Assembly (NCBI GenBank): GCA_003132865.1 | Contig: PKYZ01000196.1 | Span: forward strand, 10,532-69,822 | From: Bryobacterales bacterium | Lineage (GTDB): Bacteria > Acidobacteriota > Terriglobia > Bryobacterales > Bryobacteraceae | Reading direction: 5' to 3' | Length of the DNA: 59,291 nucleotides | Shown: piece by piece, positions 56,100 to 59,291 of the stretch | Layout: every line of letters begins with the position of its first letter | Position numbering within the stretch: the first letter of the stretch is position 1 | Program-made: the position numbers and the translations under genes | The notes under the pieces: generated by a model | What the model saw: the letters and a program-made list of their open reading frames with translations, nothing else | Told to the model about the DNA's origin: nothing | Database searches by the model: none

Positions 56100-58634
56100 G
56101 TGAAAGCAACGCTCATACCGGATCTTCGCTTCGCGCTAAGGCAGCTTCGAAAGACCCCGGGCTTTACCGCCACTGCCATGCTCACACTCGCGCTGGGCAT
56201 CGGTGCCAATGCCGCCATCTTTACCCTGGTCAATGCCGTCCTTATCAAAAACCTCCCGGTCGCCGACCCCAAGACGCTGGTGCGCATCGGCGACAACAAC
56301 GATTGCTGCGTCAACAGCGGCACGCACAGCGATGGCGACTACTCCCTGTTTCCCACCGAAACCTGGCAACTGCTAAAGAAGAACGTCCCCGAATTCGAAG
56401 AGCTCGCCGCCATGCAGGCCGGCTTCGGCTACCGCCCCATTATCGCCCGCCGCGATGGCGATCCCGCTGGCGCGCGCTCCGTCATGGGCGAATTCGTCTC
56501 CGGCAATTATTTCCGCACCTTCGGTCTTCAAGCCCAGGCGGGCCGCCTGCTTAACGATCTGGATGACGTCGCGGGCGCCCCCATGACTGCGGTCATCAGC
56601 TACTCCGCCTGGCAGCACAATTATGCCGGCGAATCTTCCGTCATCGGCAGCACATTCTGGATCAATACCAAGCCCGTCACCATTGTCGGCATCGCTCCCC
56701 AAGGCTTCTATGGCGACCGCCTCGCCAGCGCGCCGCCGGATTTCTATCTGCCCATCGAAACCATGCCCGTGTTGGCGAATGTCGGCTACGTGCACGATGC
56801 CGATGTGCAGTGGCTGTACATGGTCGGCCGCGTGAAGCCTGGCGTCTCGCTTGCCGCCCTGCAGCAGAAGCTGAGCGCCATGGTGCGCAACTCGTTCGCC
56901 CAAACGGGGACTTTTTCCGCCGGGGAAGGGAAGGCGCTGCTCTCGAAAGTCCACGTCGTGCTCACGCCCGGCGGCGGAGGCATCCAGAACTTGCAGGAAA
57001 ATTACTCTTCCAACCTCCGCCTGCTCATGATCATCTCCGCTCTCGTCCTCCTGATCGCCTGCGCCAATATTGCCAATCTGCTGCTGGCCCGCGGCATGGG
57101 CCGCCGCTCCGAGATCTGCTTGCGCACCGCACTGGGCGCCAAACGCAGCCGCATCATTCGTCAGTTCCTCACCGAAAGCGTGCTCCTCGCCGTGTTGAGC
57201 GGCATCGCCGGACTTGCCGTCGCCTACGCTGGCACCCGCATGCTTCTCGCCCTCGCATTTTCCGATGCGGAAAATCTCCCCATCCACGCCAGCCCCTCCG
57301 TGCCCGTGCTAGCCTTCGCCTTCGGACTCTCGCTGCTCACTGGCATCCTGTCCGGCCTTGCCCCCGCCTGGTTCGCCGCCAAAGCCGATCCGGCCGATGC
57401 TCTGCGCAGCGGCACTCGCACCACCGGCTCCGGCGCCACTCTGCTGCAGCGCGGCCTCGTCGTCCTACAGGCTGCCATGTCGCTCGTGCTTCTGGTCGGC
57501 GCCGGCCTGTTCTCGCAAAGTCTCTACAAGCTCCAACACACCGACCTGCACCTCGAAACCACCAACCGCTATATCGTCCACATCAACCCGCAAGCGGCGG
57601 GCTACTCCGCCACGCAATTGCCGGCGCTCTATCGCACCATCGAGGATCGCTTCCACGCCATCCCCGGCGTAAGAAAGGTCGGCATCAGCCTGTATACCCC
57701 CATGGAAGACAACAACTGGGGAACTGGCATCCGCGTACAGGGCGAGCCTGATCCCCACATCGGCGCCTCCATCGTCAAAGTCAGCTCCGAATATTTTGAT
57801 TCCGTTGGAACGCACCTGGTCATGGGCCGCGGCATCAGCCAAAAGGACATACCCGGCGCTCCCGCCGTCGCCGTCGTCAATCAGGAGTTCGCCAAAAAGC
57901 TGTTCAAGGGCCGCAACCCGATCAGTCATTCGTTCGGCACTAGCGATACATCCTCCGGCGATTATCAGATCGTTGGCGTCGTCGAAGACACCACCTACAC
58001 CAGCGTGCGCTGGAAGAATCACTGCATGTATTTTCTGTCCATCCTGCAGCGGCCCGCCAGCGCCAAAGGTCCCATCGAGCATGATGAGTCCCTGTTCGCC
58101 GGCGCCATCGTCCTCGCCACCGAACGGCCCATCAACCAGATGGCCGCCATCACACAGCGCACTCTCGCCGGAATCAATCCCAACCTAACCATCGTGAAAT
58201 TCCAGACCTTCGATGAACAGATCGCCGGCCAGTTCACCGAAGAGCGCATGATCGCCCGCCTCACCGCATTATTTGGTGCGCTGGCTCTCCTGCTCGCCGT
58301 CGTCGGACTCTACGGCGTCACCGCCTTCGCCGTCGCCCGCCGCACCAGCGAAATCGGCATCCGCATGGCGCTCGGCGCCAACCGCACCGATGTCATCGCC
58401 ATGGTCATGCGCGGAGTCCTGATCCATATCGGCATCGGCCTCGCCATCGGTATCGCCGCTGCGTTGCTCTCCGTCCGTTTCGTCGAATCCCAGCTTTACG
58501 AAATTAAAGGTATCGACGCCGGCGTCCTGCTCACCGCCATCTTCACCCTCATGGCCGCCGCCTGCATCGCCGGCATGATTCCCGCGCGCCGCGCCGCCTC
58601 CACCGATCCCGCCCGCGCGCTACGAACGGAGTAA
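56100..58634 (+). CDS. MacB/FtsX-type ABC permease (two-domain, no ATPase)
   Basis: About 844 residues from GTG at 56100 (KATLIPDLRFALRQLRKTPG), preceded by GGGGA; the TTG at 56088 adds four residues without support. The protein has the first helix (TATAMLTLALGIGANAAIFT), a MacB-type periplasmic domain, the middle FtsX helices (MIISALVLLIACANIANLLL), a second periplasmic domain and the last FtsX block (AVVGLYGVTAFAVARRTSEI). It is intact, unlike its relative at 51034. No ATPase gene is next to it. The codon use is richer in C at third positions than in neighbouring genes. Role in efflux or lipoprotein release is by family analogy only. Confidence 0.9.
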   Translation: MKATLIPDLRFALRQLRKTPGFTATAMLTLALGIGANAAIFTLVNAVLIKNLPVADPKTLVRIGDNNDCCVNSGTHSDGDYSLFPTETWQLLKKNVPEFEELAAMQAGFGYRPIIARRDGDPAGARSVMGEFVSGNYFRTFGLQAQAGRLLNDLDDVAGAPMTAVISYSAWQHNYAGESSVIGSTFWINTKPVTIVGIAPQGFYGDRLASAPPDFYLPIETMPVLANVGYVHDADVQWLYMVGRVKPGVSLAALQQKLSAMVRNSFAQTGTFSAGEGKALLSKVHVVLTPGGGGIQNLQENYSSNLRLLMIISALVLLIACANIANLLLARGMGRRSEICLRTALGAKRSRIIRQFLTESVLLAVLSGIAGLAVAYAGTRMLLALAFSDAENLPIHASPSVPVLAFAFGLSLLTGILSGLAPAWFAAKADPADALRSGTRTTGSGATLLQRGLVVLQAAMSLVLLVGAGLFSQSLYKLQHTDLHLETTNRYIVHINPQAAGYSATQLPALYRTIEDRFHAIPGVRKVGISLYTPMEDNNWGTGIRVQGEPDPHIGASIVKVSSEYFDSVGTHLVMGRGISQKDIPGAPAVAVVNQEFAKKLFKGRNPISHSFGTSDTSSGDYQIVGVVEDTTYTSVRWKNHCMYFLSILQRPASAKGPIEHDESLFAGAIVLATERPINQMAAITQRTLAGINPNLTIVKFQTFDEQIAGQFTEERMIARLTALFGALALLLAVVGLYGVTAFAVARRTSEIGIRMALGANRTDVIAMVMRGVLIHIGIGLAIGIAAALLSVRFVESQLYEIKGIDAGVLLTAIFTLMAAACIAGMIPARRAASTDPARALRTE

Positions 58635-59035
58635 CTCGGCGACCCTGGCCCCTCTGCAACGTACTGGCGGCTCTCGCCGTCGACGTCTGGGGTGCTTTTT
58701 CAGGGAAGCCTTGCAACGCCGAGGACGGCCTGTGAAACCGGTGCACGACCGGAACAAGCGGGCGCGCCAAGGGAGGTGAGCGGAATGGAGAGACCCGGAC
58801 GTCCGTGTGCCCTGGTTCTTGGTATCTTGGTCGAAGCAGAATAAAGGCCGATATCGCCGCACAACGTTCTTTCTGGACCATTTGGCCGAAGCGCAGCAGG
58901 CTGATGCGCCTGGCCAGGCCCATCTGTTAAGATTAGTTTCTCGGAACCTGCCGTCTGGCTGAACTCAGGGCTGCGGGGGTGCCTGGCAAGACACTGCTCC
59001 CCTACAATTAGATAGAATCAATTCCGGCAACCAAC
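58635..59035. other. Intergenic stretch before DUF4062 gene
   Basis: About 400 bases without a convincing gene. A 124-codon minus-strand frame (58549-58923) overlaps the permease end, is rich in Arg and Pro and shows no domain. No RNA gene or repeat was seen. Confidence 0.4.
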
Positions 59036-59291
59036 ATGCAGCCGCGGCCAAAATATCAAGTGTTCATCAGTTCAACGTACGGGGACCTCCGCGACGAGCG
59101 CGAAGCAGTCACCTGGGCCATCCTGTCGGCCCGCCATATTCCAGCGGGAATGGAAAACTTCACGGCTACGGATGGATCGAGGTTGGGAAACCATAAAATC
59201 TGTGATCGACCGGTCTGACTATTATGTGCTCATTCTCGCCGGTCGGTACGGAAGCGTGTATCGACGTGGGAACCTAAAAACGGCAGTTAGA
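59036..59291 (+). pseudogene. DUF4062-type N-terminus, frameshifted, cut by window end
   Basis: The frame from ATG 59036 gives YQVFISSTYGDLRDEREAVT, then HIPAGMENF, a textbook DUF4062 start. It then stops at 59217. One T too many at 59183-59184 explains this: without it the reading becomes SRWETIKSVIDRSDYYVLIL, AGRYGSVYRRG, the standard continuation, open to the window end. DUF4062 is a TIR/SEFIR-like domain at the N-terminus of large signalling or STAND-type proteins, several of which act in antiphage defence; the rest of this gene lies outside the window, so the type is unknown. Confidence 0.75.

Noticed and set aside
1..59291. CRISPR arrays, rRNA and tRNA genes
   Set aside because: I saw no regularly spaced short repeats and no tRNA or rRNA-like sequence; the only direct repeat of note has two copies.
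1692..59291. Treating all frameshifts as sequencing errors
   Set aside because: Breaks are unevenly spread, several genes have multiple lesions including an insertion, a 5-base insert and deletions, and the longest ORFs are uninterrupted. Single-base cases (1934, 59183) remain the least certain.

Overview
The window (about 60% G+C) reads like a chromosomal segment of a soil Acidobacteriota of the Solibacter/Bryobacter type. Reasons: two large two-domain MacB/FtsX permeases without an ATPase plus a third that is broken, an Oar-like TonB-dependent receptor with an N-terminal carboxypeptidase-regulatory domain, a VWFA protein of the acidobacterial type, CRTAC1/UnbV and long TPR proteins, several TPR-linked multiheme cytochromes, and GloVer-repeat remnants. 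The taxonomic call is inferred from gene content only; there is no rRNA or tRNA gene here.

Layout. 0-16.9 kb: carbohydrate genes. A secreted GH29 alpha-L-fucosidase (50-1375), a frameshifted zinc-ribbon/TIR-like gene (1692-2514), then a minus-strand run of a DUF1501 pseudogene, a ThuA-GH29 fusion, a GH95 remnant, an aldo/keto reductase, a URO-D-type methyltransferase-like protein and a RhaT-like symporter (10884 to 2705). Next come Gfo/Idh/MocA, MaoC and a GH29 lipoprotein on the plus strand, and a MacB-like permease on the minus strand. 16.9-27.6 kb: an epimerase, then a tight five-gene operon (MetE-like, CehA-like, solute-binding-protein fold without a signal peptide, CaiB/BaiF CoA-transferase, MaoC), a second signal-less solute-binding-like protein facing it, another GH29, and a broken URO-D-family gene. 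27.8-39.4 kb: surface and respiratory functions (heptaheme cytochrome, 848-residue TPR protein, TonB receptor with a good promoter, VWFA protein, CRTAC1 protein). 39.4-44.7 kb: a minus-strand operon of SAF/UxaA-N, UxaA-C, RraA-like, GH29, GH29 and a truncated SSS symporter, fitting fucoside hydrolysis followed by sugar-acid breakdown. 44.9-48.6 kb: two multiheme cytochromes with TPR regions. 48.6-55.8 kb: a gene graveyard (GloVer remnant, truncated Fic, broken DUF2306, broken permease, broken tannase fused to a membrane-protein tail, one intact marR and two marR remnants). 55.8-59.3 kb: an intact permease and the start of a frameshifted DUF4062 gene.

How it fits together. Six GH29 genes plus a GH95 remnant sit among uptake (RhaT-like, SSS fragment, TonB receptor) and catabolic genes (UxaA, RraA-like, aldo/keto reductase, Gfo/Idh, CoA-transferase/MaoC, MetE/URO-D folds). 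I read this as a region for deoxysugar-rich, possibly O-methylated, polysaccharide use. The most interesting undescribed candidate is the CoA-transferase/MaoC module with two solute-binding folds that appear to stay in the cytoplasm.

Decay and mobility are visible directly. A 569-bp element with TGT...ACA inverted ends and a 7-bp target duplication splits the DUF1501 gene; removing it restores the reading frame. Two related inverted-repeat elements lie near 10.97 and 17.93 kb. Two MarR-type divergent modules share a duplicated operator, and one of the marR copies has been inverted and deleted internally. Frameshifts cluster in certain genes while ORFs of 850-1100 codons stay open, so I take most as real pseudogenes rather than base-calling errors.
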